Part shown: in pieces, positions 8,792-22,230 of the stretch | Layout of the letters: every line of letters begins with the position of its first letter | Numbering within the stretch: position 1 is the first letter of the stretch | Source of the DNA: Paraphysomonas bandaiensis | Taxonomy: Eukaryota; Chrysophyceae | Assembly (NCBI GenBank): GCA_965644295.1 | Contig: CBFFRP010000023.1 | Location: forward strand, 1-64,000 | Direction: 5' to 3' | DNA: 64,000 nucleotides | Program-made: the position numbers and the translations under genes | The notes under the pieces: model-generated | What the model was told of the DNA's origin: nothing | Databases searched by the model: none | What the model saw: only the letters and a program-made list of their open reading frames with translations

Positions 8792-9790
8792 TCAGTCCAG
8801 TACATGAGATGGCTTACTTACTGAGGGTGCTATTGGATCGCCACTGTCCCTTTCTTTTACAGCTTGATTAAATCCCACTTCTTCAGCGCGACTTTTAAAC
8901 CACATCCCCTCAGGTGAATGCCTGGTTATTCCATCAAATAGAGTAGCCAGCGTTTGAGTTGAAGCCAACCCCATATTCTCAATTGCTGAATTGATGACCA
9001 TTTTCTGCATCATAAGTTGATTTCGCGGAACAGAGGCAATGCGATTTGCTAAGGCATTAACATGGCTATCTAGTTCGATCTCTGGCACTGCAGCTGATAT
9101 GAGACCCATGGCCTCTGCCTCAGTTCCTGAGATAACATCTCCAGTTAGAAGCATCCGTTTAGCCTTTTCCGGACCAATGCGGTATATCCACATTGCAGTT
9201 GTTGGACATCCCCATAACCTGAAGTAAAAGATTAACATAATTGCCAGGTGTTAAGCATATATCCTATTCTGGTACTGCTTTAGGATAACATCAAATATCA
9301 CTGATAACGTTCCCAATATAAGCATTGTATACCTTGCTGGTGGATAACCAATAACTGCATTATTCGTCATCACAACCAAATCACAACAGAGTGCTATGTC
9401 GCTACCTCCAGCGATACAGTGACCCTGGACTTTAGCAATGGTCGGCTTATAACTCCGCCACAAAGAAAAAAAGTCATCGGTATATTTCTTCATTAGCTTA
9501 AAATCAACTGTTGGGTCCCATGGCATTGACTGATTGACAGAGTTAGGTCCTACAGCGCTGCCTTCTGAAAACTCTTTCAGGTCATACCCACTGCAAAATG
9601 ACCGCCCTGATCCAGCCAACACTATAGCATGAATGGAATCATCATTGTTAGCTTCATCAACTGCCATTTTAATTTCTTGCGGCATATAGCGATCAATAGC
9701 ATTAAGTCTCTCAGGCCTATTTAATGTGATCGTCGCCAGGCGTCCCTGGACAGTGTAGAGTATACTTCGAAACTGCTTTAAATGTGACAT
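8792..9790 (-). CDS. Crotonase (enoyl-CoA hydratase/isomerase) family protein
   Basis: Two exons, 9333..9790 and 8792..9218, joined across a 114-nt intron (GTATAC...TTCAG), give 294 residues in frame. The N-part has the crotonase signature: ITLNRPERLNAID, the oxyanion-hole segment GSGRSFCSGYDLKEF, then GHCIAGGSDIALCCDLVV. After the splice comes ARLWGCPTTAMWIYRIGPEKAKRMLLTGD, as in bacterial and mitochondrial crotonases. By comparison with classical hydratases (memory), the first catalytic Glu position is Asp (GGSD) and the second is Pro (IGYPPA). Simple hydratase chemistry is therefore doubtful; another crotonase reaction is possible. No clear mitochondrial or peroxisomal signal is visible. 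Confidence 0.85.
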
Positions 9791-10174
9791 GACTTGCTGA
9801 TATTGCTGCGCGATAAATCTAACTCTGGGGATTGAAAAAAATTCTCACGTTTTCTGTTGTGGTTAGAACTTTGCACCGAGCGGCAAGGTAGTCTGCGGTG
9901 CTTAAATAAAACACAGTTGGTTAAAAGATACTGTATGTATCTTCCAGTATACAGAGGAATATACGTATAAACTACACACTGAAATCTAAAAAACCCCTTG
10001 AAGATCGCATCCCTTCAAGATACCTCCGATGCCGTTACTTTTTTCAAACTTGTCTCTTAGGATTGTTGTTTTGAAACTGCAGTCATAATTTACTGTTTGA
10101 AAGTACCAATCGAGTTTGCAAGGTAAAGCCATATGCGTTATATGTTACTGGGTTTTTGACTTCATTTGGTGTAG
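9791..10174. promoter_or_regulatory. Divergent intergenic region, crotonase / beta-tubulin
   Basis: A 384-bp gap between two divergent start codons, so it must carry both promoters. I see no TATA box at a standard distance and no long repeat. Confidence 0.5.
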
Positions 10175-11518
<1,344 letters not shown>

Positions 11519-12556
11519 ATATATTATTATTTGCCAAGTTTGATATTAAATTTGTATTCCCGAGAGAGTTTATTGTATAGTTTAAATTTAATCAATTTTA
11601 ATTTGCATGAAAGTCGTTTAAGTTTGAATGTGGTACACTCTGAATGGTCTTACGTCATACTCCAGCCCGTCACCACACAGTATTATAAAGTTTCTCTTCA
11701 TGCTTCTGAAATCCTTCTATCCTAAATCTGAAATTGGTGTGCTGTGTATTGTGCTATTCATTTTAAATAAATTTGTGTAATTTCGTGTATTGCCAGATCA
11801 TCCAGTAACCAGTAATACAGTTGTACTTATGTATTTCATTAGATACTTATTGTTTATTGAACTGCTGTACTTGGAAATACGTATACAAGGCTTCAACTAC
11901 AATGAGAATACTGAATGTATCTTCCCTTATGCATTGATCATGAATCAGTTGTGATCTGGCTGAGCTATTAGTAATGTATATGGATGAAGGTCATTCCTGT
12001 AGGCCTTCCTCTGGCCTGGGAATCATATGTATATATATTGAGTATAGATAATAAGATGCAACTTCTGTACTCTGGAAGTTGCTTGTAGATAGTATTGTAG
12101 TTGTAGTCATATTCATTGTTAGTTATCTATTATTACTATAGAGGGAGAACATAAAATGGAGGTTCATGACTCTAGTTCTCTAGTTTGTTTCATTTAGCTC
12201 TGAAAAGGATCAGAGCAATGATTATTGAAGAACAACAGTCGATATCGAGTGCTGATGAGCAGCGCGTCAGAGATATTGGACTCGTTACTGTATCAGATGA
12301 TGCTGACACCAATAGGAGGGTGTTACATATGCTATTACTAATGGAATACTATTATATAATCGAATTTAATTTTAAAATCAAAATTGAGCAAATTTATCAA
12401 CGAATAGTCATTTAGAACATCTTTAAAGAAAAATTTCGTACACATTCAATATTTTGCTTATTCAATATATGTATTAACCCATGAAAATTATATTAATTAC
12501 AGCGAGCCAAGCTCTGATGTAGAACCTATTCTATTGGGTTGCATATAGCAGGGTAG
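11519..12556. other. Convergent 3' gap after beta-tubulin
   Basis: Contains the tubulin 3' UTR. A 76-codon ORF at 12185..12415 has no recognisable features. No repeat or RNA gene seen. Confidence 0.4.
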
Positions 12557-13129
12557 TCATGTGAAGTTATCGCCAACATGTGGTAAGCAATGGCATTTGT
12601 TAAGTTCATTTTGAGTAGACCTAATTTGAAAGCAGTTGTTACATATATTTGGTATTGGATAACCTACAGGGCGACAAGGATCTGGTACCCAGGGCTCCCA
12701 ACCAGGAAACGCCATACATCCGTCAGCTCCAAGTCCACTTTCAGGCACAGTGCTGCAATGTAAATGCTGCTTTGGAAGTGTCAAAGCATATTCCTTGCTT
12801 GCTTTATCAAGAGTGTCAATAACAATCCAATCTGTATGCAGCTCACAGTCATACGACAGTGTCAAGCCCGTATCGCACACTCCACAGCGTGTGCGGTGTG
12901 CAAAAGAGGATGTCCTCATCGTGTTGATAAGATCACTTCCCTTAATCACTCTGTAATTTGGGACAGCTAAAAAGCCAACTCCAGGCCCTAGGATGCTATC
13001 AATGTAGTTCTTATCCTTATCGGGACACATTGAGCAATGACATATCAGTATCCCCCACACTCTGTCGATAGCATCAACAGAGTAATGAACCTTTCCACAA
13101 CGACATCCGCCAGATAAGCCACTCAACAT
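12557..13129 (-). CDS. GFA/CENP-V-fold zinc protein
   Basis: A 190-residue protein from the ATG at 13129, chosen because the family begins with GGCxCG a few residues from the start; a longer form from 13174 is possible. Zinc-ligand motifs are visible in order: GGCRCGKVHYSV, CHCSMC, and CGVCDTGL near the middle. Two more Cys pairs occur at the C-terminus. This fold occurs in glutathione-dependent formaldehyde-activating enzyme-like proteins and CENP-V; most members have unknown substrates. A 544-bp TATG tract begins 69 bp upstream of the start. Confidence 0.75.
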   Translation of the reverse strand: MLSGLSGGCRCGKVHYSVDAIDRVWGILICHCSMCPDKDKNYIDSILGPGVGFLAVPNYRVIKGSDLINTMRTSSFAHRTRCGVCDTGLTLSYDCELHTDWIVIDTLDKASKEYALTLPKQHLHCSTVPESGLGADGCMAFPGWEPWVPDPCRPVGYPIPNICNNCFQIRSTQNELNKCHCLPHVGDNFT

Positions 13130-13197
13130 TGCATACCAATCAATAACAACCGTCAATGAAGAGGACTTTTGCACTCTCTTGCACTACAGCGTATTCG

Positions 13198-13741
13198 ATG
13201 TATGTATGTATGTATGTATGTATGTATGTATGTATGTATGTATGTATGTATGTATGTATGTATGTATGTATGTATGTATGTATGTATGTATGTATGTATG
13301 TATGTATGTATGTATGTATGTATGTATGTATGTATGTATGTATGTATGTATGTATGTATGTATGTATGTATGTATGTATGTATGTATGTATGTATGTATG
13401 TATGTATGTATGTATGTATGTATGTATGTATGTATGTATGTATGTATGTATGTATGTATGTATGTATGTATGTATGTATGTATGTATGTATGTATGTATG
13501 TATGTATGTATGTATGTATGTATGTATGTATGTATGTATGTATGTATGTATGTATGTATGTATGTATGTATGTATGTATGTATGTATGTATGTATGTATG
13601 TATGTATGTATGTATGTATGTATGTATGTATGCATGTATGTATGTATGTATGTATGTATGTATGTATGTATGTATGTATGTATGTATGTATGTATGTATG
13701 TATGTATGTATGTATGTATGTATGTATGTATGTATGTATGT
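13198..13741 (+). repeat. (TATG)n microsatellite, 544 bp
   Basis: Almost pure tetranucleotide repeat of about 136 units with one TGCATG interruption near 13630. It lies between the start of the GFA-fold gene (minus) and a possible plus-strand ORF at 13802. All frames are open through it, giving artefactual Met-Tyr-Val-Cys or Thr-Tyr-Ile-His ORFs. The alternating pyrimidine-purine order makes Z-DNA possible. Confidence 0.99.
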
Positions 13742-13801
13742 AGGTATTCATATAGGTACGTAGATGAAGTGGAACTGGAGTGTGGTGTGTTGTAGCTTAA
13801 A

Positions 13802-14014
13802 ATGCTGACTTCGTGTGTTTCTGATGTGGCATCATCTCAGATTAATCTCAATAAGGATGTCCTTCGAGATTCTATGTTAGAGAGAGTGTTGTTGGCGGCA
13901 TCACTTGCAGCTGCTATCCACGAGTCGGCATATGTCCCTGTGTCCGCTGCTCTGACAGGCCACTGGAGTATTGTCACAATAATGTTTCAAGCCAGTGAAA
14001 TCCAACAATCTTGA
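13802..14014 (+). CDS. Possible small protein, unrecognised (70 aa)
   Basis: A 70-codon ORF starting 61 bp after the TATG tract, in the position expected for a divergent partner of the GFA-fold gene. It includes an Ala/Leu-rich stretch (VLLAASLAAAIHESAYV). No family is recognised; it could be a first exon, a short gene or chance. Confidence 0.2.
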   Translation: MLTSCVSDVASSQINLNKDVLRDSMLERVLLAASLAAAIHESAYVPVSAALTGHWSIVTIMFQASEIQQS

Positions 14015-15132
14015 CGACATAGCAGGTAACACTAATCGAGGGCTGGTGGTACATACGAGGGTTTCAAGGGAATCAGATATGCAGCTTCGACCAATTGATT
14101 CGCAGCAGAGGGTGACAGTGTCTTTACTCTAGCTAGTAATTAGAATTGGAAAGTATATGTCGCCATATATCTCCGGAAGAAGGGAGAATTAGGAGGTACA
14201 CCAGAGATTCAGCCACGGGTTCAACAGCCTTAAATATTAAGTTGATATGAATTCTTTTCTCTCTTGCCACTTGTGGAGGTCCTTCTTGTATTTTTTACGC
14301 ATAGCAGCCGAAGCATTTTCAGCTGGTCGCGACGATCGTTCCTCCAGACTAAGATGGTTTCGGTTCTTGCGTATCACCCCACCATGGTTGATCACACCAA
14401 ACTGGTCTTAGGTCGATGTTCCAATTCCAATATGAACTATCATCTGCCAGCATATCAAGATTCGATATTAGGTTGAGTAAACTCAAGGAACTGAATTCTG
14501 TTTTGTATAAAATACTGGGTTTTGGTTTTCATATTTATAAAAATTGACCGACTTTGTTGAGGACAATTTTGAATATAGCAAATAACTTTAAATTTCTTTC
14601 AATATCATAATTAAAATAGATAATATTTCCTGTTAAAACAGTACATTGAAGTTGAATGTCTATATTTACCCGGCCGGGCTGCCTATCAATTACTTGATTT
14701 TCAATTAATTGTCAATTATTGAAATTGGGACATCAAATCATAATTGCATTTATAATTGACTCCAGCTTGCTTCAATTAATTGATATAAAAATACCACCTT
14801 TTAATACTGAGAAGTTTCATTTGCGTAATATTATTTTAGAGTTCATACAGTCAAGGTATTTCGGTTTCTCTAACATAGTTCATATTGTATCGTTGATTCG
14901 TGTACTACAGCTTTCAACTACTGTATTGTTGAAGTACGGTCATAATTCAAGCACCTTACAAATAAGTTTCTTACAAATAAGCAAAATTCAACATAACTAT
15001 AGCTACGAACTGGATACTAGCAAAGAAATCATATATAGACCGCGAAAACAATATAACGTAGTGATAATTAGATACACGTTACAACCACTGGAACTAATCA
15101 ATCGCACAATAATAGTAACATAAACATAGCTA
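14015..15132. other. Gap with AT-rich repeat remnant
   Basis: No supported gene. About 14665-14800 holds an AT-rich segment with repeated TCAATTA/TTAATTGA palindromes next to CCGGGCTGCC, resembling the segments near 31458 and 53340. A 70-codon ORF at 14264..14476 is unsupported. Confidence 0.35.
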
Positions 15133-18100
15133 CTATGACGCGGCTGTTCTTCTACGATACTGTGAGTAGGATGCAACAGTCCGTTCATTACAGACAAAGT
15201 GAGGATTAGACGCTTTCATAAACAAATCCGGTCCAATCTGAGTAAATCCGGGGTATTCTACATGTCCAGCAGCAGTGCTTCTAGAAGATGCAGCACTGTC
15301 AGGTGTTTGTTGAGCTAAATCAAGTGATGTAGAGGATTCTGTCACACCGTCACCCGACATATCGGCCATGCACTTCAATACAAGTTTCTTGGACTCATCC
15401 ATGCTACGTTTCAGCTTCTTTAGCCGAGAGAACTCGTTTTCCAAGTGCTGGAAAGATTTAGATGAAGCCCGATCTGTTGCCATGAAAGTAATATCGTCCA
15501 TTTCTGCCGCTACTACTTCTCTGTCGTACAGTGAAGTATAATCAAGAATGTCGCCTTCGGAGGTTAGTGAGCTGAGTCGCTTCGTTATTCTCTCTTCGTC
15601 TACCTCCCTGGAATATAATACTTGTCCATATAGATACCGGGACGCGGCATGTAGAACTTCTTCCTCCACACTTGAAACGGAGGAATATGCAGAAGCATGC
15701 AATATTTTCTCTACCTTTTGCTTCGCCACGGTAGGCATTTCCACGCTGGCCATTGATCTAAAGGACGCCTGGCGAGTGAGCTTGGCCTTCTGGATCTCTG
15801 GAACCACCTCGACCGGACCACTATCTTCAGGAGAATCGGAATAAATACACCGCTCAAGACAGGGTTCGATGAATACAAGTGATGACTGAATTGCCCCGAA
15901 TGCCATTTTGGCAGACTCGTTGCAATTCAAGCCCCTATAAGGCCCTACAATGTCGACAGATAATAAAAAATCTCACACCAGACAAAATTTATACCTGAAG
16001 AAACGGTGTCACTGATGTAGCTATCTTTTGCTAGCTGTTCCATAGCCTGCACGTCGTTATCATCAACCATGACGCCAGCTAGAGCATGTTCAAAGTCTTT
16101 TTCGCTCATACAACGACTTTCGGAAATGTACGATTCCGGATGGATGCCATCCTCGCAGTACCGGGTGTACAGTCGTTCTGCGCATTCGTCTGATGGTCTG
16201 GCTTGGAGGCCACCAGCATCATTTGCCCTAGAAGCCCATGTCATGGGACTCCTCTCCCGCTTCAAATCGGAGTCAGATAATGAAGATTTCAACACAGCCC
16301 CTTCGCTCTCTACTGGCTTCAGCAGGTCCCCTACCAGACTGCGCGCCCGCTGACCTAGAGATCTAGCAAACGAAAAGAGATCAAATTCAACTTGGTCTAT
16401 TCGCCTTCCCTCTCCCTCTGCTTCCATTTGTCCTTCCTCGTCGTCTCCATCGTCCTCTCGACCTTCTTGAATTGTCATCTTTCCCACATCCCGCCCTCTG
16501 GTCCAGTAGCCGACCGCTTCCGGCTTCGGTGCTGCAAACACCGTAGCATCCATAGGGTATTGGAACTCCTGAGATAATTCATCATCAAAACTGGTCAACT
16601 TCAAGGGAGTATGTGTAGTCTCGTAGTACGAGAGTGTTGACATTCCATCCTTTTTTGGTGGTAAACGCATCCACATCCGTTCGGAGTCAAAATCCATTAA
16701 AGCCTTGCGCCACCAGAGTTCCTCAGCTGCCTTGACGAGTTCCTTCTTTTCCGACAGACGCCGTTTGATTCTTTCCTTACTAGCTATATTGCGCTCTATT
16801 TTGTTAGCATCTTCAGGGTGCTTGATGAAATATTTTCTGGATACTTTAGACCAGTCAATATCATCCATATCATCAGAATCTTCAGGGGGAGGACGCTGCA
16901 AACATCCACTGTATATTATTTCCTCTATAGTAGGTCGGTCGCCAAGACTGGAACGTCTTGGAGCATCTTCAGTATCGCTTTCAGACATGTGCTCCCCTCT
17001 ACAAGACGAAAACAAAATTAGGTCAGTGTCCGGTCGAGGGGGGTGCAAAAGTCGATTATGAAGGAAATAATCGGTCTCCAGGTCCCATAGAGCGTATTCA
17101 TGTACACTTGGCTGAAAATATCCGAGGAAAAGGTTCATGGCATCTTGTTTGACACGATCGGTGAAGGAATTGCTGTAATATCTCTTAATGGAGGTAAGAA
17201 ACTCTCCATGCTTTGTCTTTCCAGCTCCCTTGGAAACTTTCTTATGCGCCTCCGACCCACCATATTGTAGAGCCAATCTATCACCCATATCACTGTAACA
17301 AACCAAATTAGTACAGTATACGGCCAGGTCGAACACAGTGACCACACCTGTACATATCCATAAGCCCAAGAAGCATAGCATTCGATGGCTCCAAAGTGTG
17401 ACTATCTAGCACCCCTAGCGCCGTAAGTGCGGTAGTCAGAAAGCGCACCCCCATAGCAAACTGCGCAACATTAGTTCTGTCCAGACAATCAATGCAGTTC
17501 GTGCGTAAAACACCCCGTTGTTCAATGTAACCCAACTCAGCTGCACGGTCAAGATGCCGCTCTGGCATGATCTCTGATAACCTTCCGCGATGCTTGATAG
17601 TGCTAAACACAGACAAAAATACGCGTCAAAATAGAAAAATGTACGGATATCTAGGGTACCTTGAGAAAATAGCAGTCTCCTGAAGGGACCAGGATGATAT
17701 CTCCTCTAGCTCTCTGAGTACATCCACCCGGCCAACAAGTGCTTCTCCTCCGGTCTGTTGATCCTTAACAGGAGGTTCCTCTCCTTCGCTATCACGATTA
17801 TCATTGGGAGCAGACATCATTGGCCCGCTCTCTGCTCGCCGCATACTTTGTTCGACCTCTTTGCCCAAGGAGGACTCTATTCGAGACCACTCCTTTCCTG
17901 TGGCAGCACCCTTGGAGTCCCTTCCAGGTGCAGCGCCTTTACTCTTCGACATACGTGAAAAGTCTAGTGCGATGTACCGAATTTGCTGCTCTGGGGGCAT
18001 GGATATATTTATGACGTCGATAGCTTGTCTGAAATCTTTTCCCACTAAAGAGAGTACGATCAGAAAGTATAATACACACGGAGTTCAACAGAGGTGGACG

Positions 18101-19387
18101 AACCTATACATTCTCTTTTACGTCGTTCATGCTGTTTGACAAGATCAAGTACAATCACAGGTAGACTGTACCGACGAATTAAATCTGCAAAGTGTTCCTG
18201 CGGCAACTATAAGGCACACCTTATACCACGCTTGGTGAGCTTACTTGAGTGGCGAGGTAGTTGGGGTCGAATCTATCCACCAGTATAGGCGGCTTCGGGT
18301 TGGTGACAGAGGTTTCCTGATACCAGTATGTGGGGATGGATCCACGCATCTGTACGTAGCTCGCAAAAGTCGCTTGAAGCCCGCTGTCTAGCTGCACGAT
18401 CTGCTCCATCTCACAGTCGTTGGCCACCTTTCCATGAACACTCACTCCGCGCTTCAGATACCTAAAACCACCACCTTACCAGTAAGCACACCAAAAGAAT
18501 CACTACATAACACGTACCGCGTGCCAGCATAGTGACGCGAGCGCCGTGCAATAAGCACCAGGTCGAGGGTACGTCCGAACATGCTAAATCTTCGCTGCAG
18601 AGTACGTCAAAACTCACATAAGACAGAAATATTATTGGACCTGTTGAAAAGACCCATGTATGATCGGTAGAGACCAAAGCGAAGCCGAAACGTCCCCTAG
18701 ACATGCTCTAATTTCATCAGTCTGATATTTATTCCATTCATACATCTCCTTGAAGGGTGGCGGCGGAAATGTATTTGTGCCGGACATGATGTAGTTATGC
18801 TGTAAAGAGTGTGTTAAGTCGTATGTGTAGCTGAAGAAAAAGTCTTTCGATATATCGATGAATTGAAAGAGCCCCATATATCGGGACTCTGCTTGATCTG
18901 TGTTAGTTTTAGTTAGCTTCTTGTTGACACTGCGCCACATCTTCGTTATTGACAACTCGTCCTTGGAGTTCTCTTGGGGACGGATCGCGAACACCTCTGC
19001 AGCCTTGATTGCGTATATGAAATTAGACCCCACACATCCGACCTTCTTCTTTTGGGTTATAAGAGTTACATAATAACAGTCTAGAAACCGGACAAATCCG
19101 ACTATACCGTACGCTACAGTGACACGACTGAGCCCTCCTGATGTTTTATTCCCCTCGTGGATCATCTCCAGCACCAGTCGGAGATCATCTTTGGTGTAAA
19201 CGATGGGGTCTTCAGTTAGAACCTCGTCCAGTGATCGAGGCTTAACCACAGTACGGTTGAGTTTAAGTACTCTGAAATATGTCTCCATTGCATCGCACCC
19301 CACTATATAATAATACGATGAGGTCTCGTACAGGATGTACCTCTCCATGCAGGTGATGATTGGACGGAGAGGGGTATTCATAACCAT
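15133..19387 (-). CDS. FIG4/SAC3-like phosphoinositide 5-phosphatase
   Basis: Eight exons: 18641..19387, 18518..18594, 18245..18461, 18104..18197, 17660..18044, 17348..17602, 15995..17292 and 15133..15944. Introns are 46-59 nt and the joined frame gives 1294 residues. The N-part is a Sac domain (YDLTHSLQHN, then RTLDLVLIARRSRHYAGTRY, KRGVSVHGKVANDCE, RGSIPTYWYQE, KPPILVDRFD). The catalytic CX5RT motif is in RTNCIDCLDRTN. Then comes the FIG4-type segment MGDRLALQYGGSEAHKK and QDAMNLFLGYFQP. FIG4 removes the 5-phosphate of PI(3,5)P2 and works in the PIKfyve-VAC14 complex on endolysosomes (family knowledge). This protein is about 390 residues longer than the human one: an acidic, Ser-rich insert and a charged C-terminal region with no family I know. 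Confidence 0.88.
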
Positions 19388-19512
19388 TTTATTATACGAC
19401 TACAATCAAGGGGAGATACATATATGGACCATGCATGCAGATTACTATAACAGCCGCTGCACTGACTGAACTCTGCATACATAGACTTAGATAATCATGT
19501 GTATCCATACCG

Positions 19513-19849
19513 CATACATACATACATACATACATACATACATACATACATACATACATACATACATACATACATACATACATACATACATGCATACATA
19601 CATACATACATACATACATACATACATACATACATACATACATACATACATACATACATACATACATACATACATACATACATACATACATACATACATA
19701 CATACATACATACATACATACATACATACATACATACATACATACATACATACATACATACATACATACATACATACATACATACATACATACATACATA
19801 CATACATACATACATACATACATACATACATACATACATACATACATAC
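19513..19849 (+). repeat. (CATA)n microsatellite, 337 bp
   Basis: Pure CATA tract with one CATG interruption near 19590. It sits 126 bp upstream of the FIG4-like start (minus) and 81 bp upstream of the small membrane-protein start (plus). Confidence 0.99.
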
Positions 19850-19929
19850 GTGTATATTCATATAGGTGGGTGGGATTATTCCCCTTAAGTTCTTCAGGTC
19901 ATTTCCATCCCAATTGCAATGATTCTAGA

Positions 19930-20196
19930 ATGAGGCATCTCGACGACAGACATTGGGATTTAGAGGTGATATAATTCCTAATAATCTGATATATTCGTAG
20001 TAACTGTGAGTAGCCGTCTAGGGGTCTGGCTTTCTTAGTGGACCATTTTTTTGATACGATACGTGTGTTAGGAGGACTGCAGGGACTCGCACTGATAGCT
20101 GCCGGCTTATTGCTATTTTATCTCTTTGTATTAAGGACAATATCGTCACGTCATAAGCGTATAGCAGATTTAAAGAAACAGAGAAAAGAGAAGTAG
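19930..20196 (+). CDS. Small single-pass membrane protein (72 aa), predicted
   Basis: Exon 19930..19965 joins 20014..20196 across a 48-nt intron (GTGATA...GAGTAG). The result is MRHLDDRHWDLEPSRGL, a hydrophobic stretch of about 20 residues (LALIAAGLLLFYLFVL), then a basic tail (RHKRIADLKKQRKEK). Net topology would be N-out/C-in by the positive-inside rule. I do not recognise the family. Support is the clean open frame after splicing and the membrane-protein pattern. The stop lies only 5 nt before the ATG of the AN1 gene. Confidence 0.45.
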
Positions 20197-20201
20197 ACGC
20201 G

Positions 20202-21194
20202 ATGGAGTTCGATCATGTCGGAGCCCACTGTGAGAGTAGATTGCAACTCTAATTCATACGTGTTACAATTTTATCTATTATAGGTGAGGCGGAGTCGTGT
20301 AATCAGCGCGACTTCCTCCCGTTTAAATGTAGTTATTGTTCGAAAAATCTATGCCACTCACACAGAAGTCCTCTTGCACATGGATGCACTAGTGCTGGGG
20401 CCATCGATGTGACGAGCATGGATTGCCCAATATGTGGTAAAACAATAAAAATGAATAAATCAGATGACCCTAATGAAATTTGGGACCAACATTTTACGAC
20501 GATATGTTCTCAGCAACCAAAGAAAGAGCCAACACAAGTTTTACGCTGCGCTTCCCCTTCCTGCTCCACCGCATTGGGACCGAGCAATACCATCACTTGC
20601 ACCATGTGCCATCGTAAAGTTTGTATAACTCATCGTGCGCCAGATCACCATAGGTGTGGCCATCTTCGCCAACAAGATATGCTGAAATCGCGCCAGCATA
20701 TGTCGCAGAGTAAAAATGCTGAGAAACCGAAGTCCACATCGGTAAAAAATAAGAAAACAAGTATTCCCCGCCCGGAGAACACACTAATGGGGACCGCGAA
20801 GCACCGCCAGCAGCAAGCCGCTCCGCGTATTCCCACGGCATCCACATCTGCCTCTGCGGAAGGGGTGCCACCTTGTCATGTGTGTGGTGCTGTGGTTGGG
20901 TCTTTTGAAGGACTAGTCGAACACGTGGAGTTATTGCATCCTGCTCCTACTCCTTCCCCGCCTCCGAGTACAGTTCCAGCACATGTACAACAAGAGGCTT
21001 CATCTTCTGGTGTCGAAGTGGGTGTGACTCTATCACTCTCTTCTTTCATAATGTTTGTATTTATATAGGTGTGCCCTCAATGCCAGCGACGATTCTCGGA
21101 TGTCGTGGACCTTATTCGTCATGTCGAGAGGGATCACAGCAGCAGTAATAGTATCTTGTCCACAGGGAATAGTGACAACTGTAGCTTGAGCTAG
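20202..21194 (+). CDS. AN1-type zinc finger protein (ZFAND2-like)
   Basis: Exons 20202..20229, 20284..21017 and 21069..21194 give 295 residues. The first AN1 finger is split by intron 1: MEFDHVGAHC then CNQRDFLPFKCSYC and HSHRSPLAHGC. A second finger follows (CASPSCSTALG, CTMCHRKVCITHRAPDHHRC). A basic, Ser/Pro-rich linker leads to two C2H2 fingers (CHVCGAVVGSFEGLVEHVELLH; CPQCQRRFSDVVDLIRHVERDH). ZFAND2/AIRAP proteins associate with the proteasome and p97 during stress; the C2H2 pair is also seen in other protist and plant AN1 proteins. Cytosolic proteostasis is the inferred role. Confidence 0.85.
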
Positions 21195-22230
21195 CTCTCT
21201 TGAATTTTAAATCCAATACACTTATTTGGATTATAGGTAGACTAATGCCCTGCAGTCCGTTGTATTACAATAGTGAAGGCAAGTACTCTTTTCTATGTGC
21301 AACCGACTAGTCGGTAAACACTGACACTGCAAACTATTTCCAAATATTATGCTTGATGAGAATTCAAAATCTTGCGTAGTAATAATAAATAATATGGACT
21401 GTTGAGTTCTGCAGTATGATGCGATATATATTGTGCAATTGAAGTGAGCTAATAGTGAATTGGTGAAATCAACTCATAGGTGTAACGGGTGATTATAGTT
21501 ACAAAGGAAGTAAATTCAGTTACTGATGCATGACTATATAAGATGTAGGCGTTACTGGCGAGCATATGATAAACAGATGTTTCTGAGAACAGATGTTACA
21601 TAAACACATAAATATGTTGTGAAGTGCTTACATAATTAATTATAATTTCTTACTTTAAGTGTAGATCAAACCAACTCTAACATGGAAAATATGGTGTCAT
21701 CCAATATCCAATATATATATTTTCTACTCTGGTATCGATACGTAACAAACGTCTAGTCTGCACACTGCACACGCTATCGAATGTACGTCAGACATCAGTC
21801 ATCAGTCTCCTGTTCAGAGAGTATGATCTGTAAAATAATGCGAATATGTTTACTACAAAACTACTATCTATTAGCCATGTTGTTGTAAAGTATTGAGAGC
21901 TTTAAGTAAAGTTATAGAGCTCTGTTACCCTCAACTCGTACCTTATATCGTTAACGCTATTGTATTTTCGGTTTCTTTGCATATTGTATTCCTATTCCTG
22001 TTGTTGTAATTTAGTAGATGCTGTACTTCATTGCTACACTGAATACAGGATAGCTACTGGCGATAAATATCAACAAGTACGTACTTTGGAGTAGGTGTTG
22101 TAGTTAATATTTCTTCAAAACGTATAATAAAGGACCACGATGGTTAGAGTTATATAGTAGTGGTGTATGAGTGGTGTGTGAAATATAAAAGAGTATATAC
22201 CTGCATAGTTCACAAACAAAAACTACATAA
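21195..22230. other. Convergent gap, nothing recognised
   Basis: About 1 kb of AT-rich DNA between gene 3' ends. No ORF, tandem repeat or RNA gene that I can support. Confidence 0.4.

Noticed and set aside
12185-12415. 76-codon ORF after beta-tubulin
   Set aside because: AT-rich tail, no motif; more likely 3' flanking DNA.
13140-13795. Long ORFs of repeating Met-Tyr-Val-Cys or Thr-Tyr-Ile-His across the TATG tracts (also at 19392-19888, 33103-33520 and 59765-60653)
   Set aside because: They are frame-open artefacts of a tetranucleotide repeat and contain no protein-like sequence.
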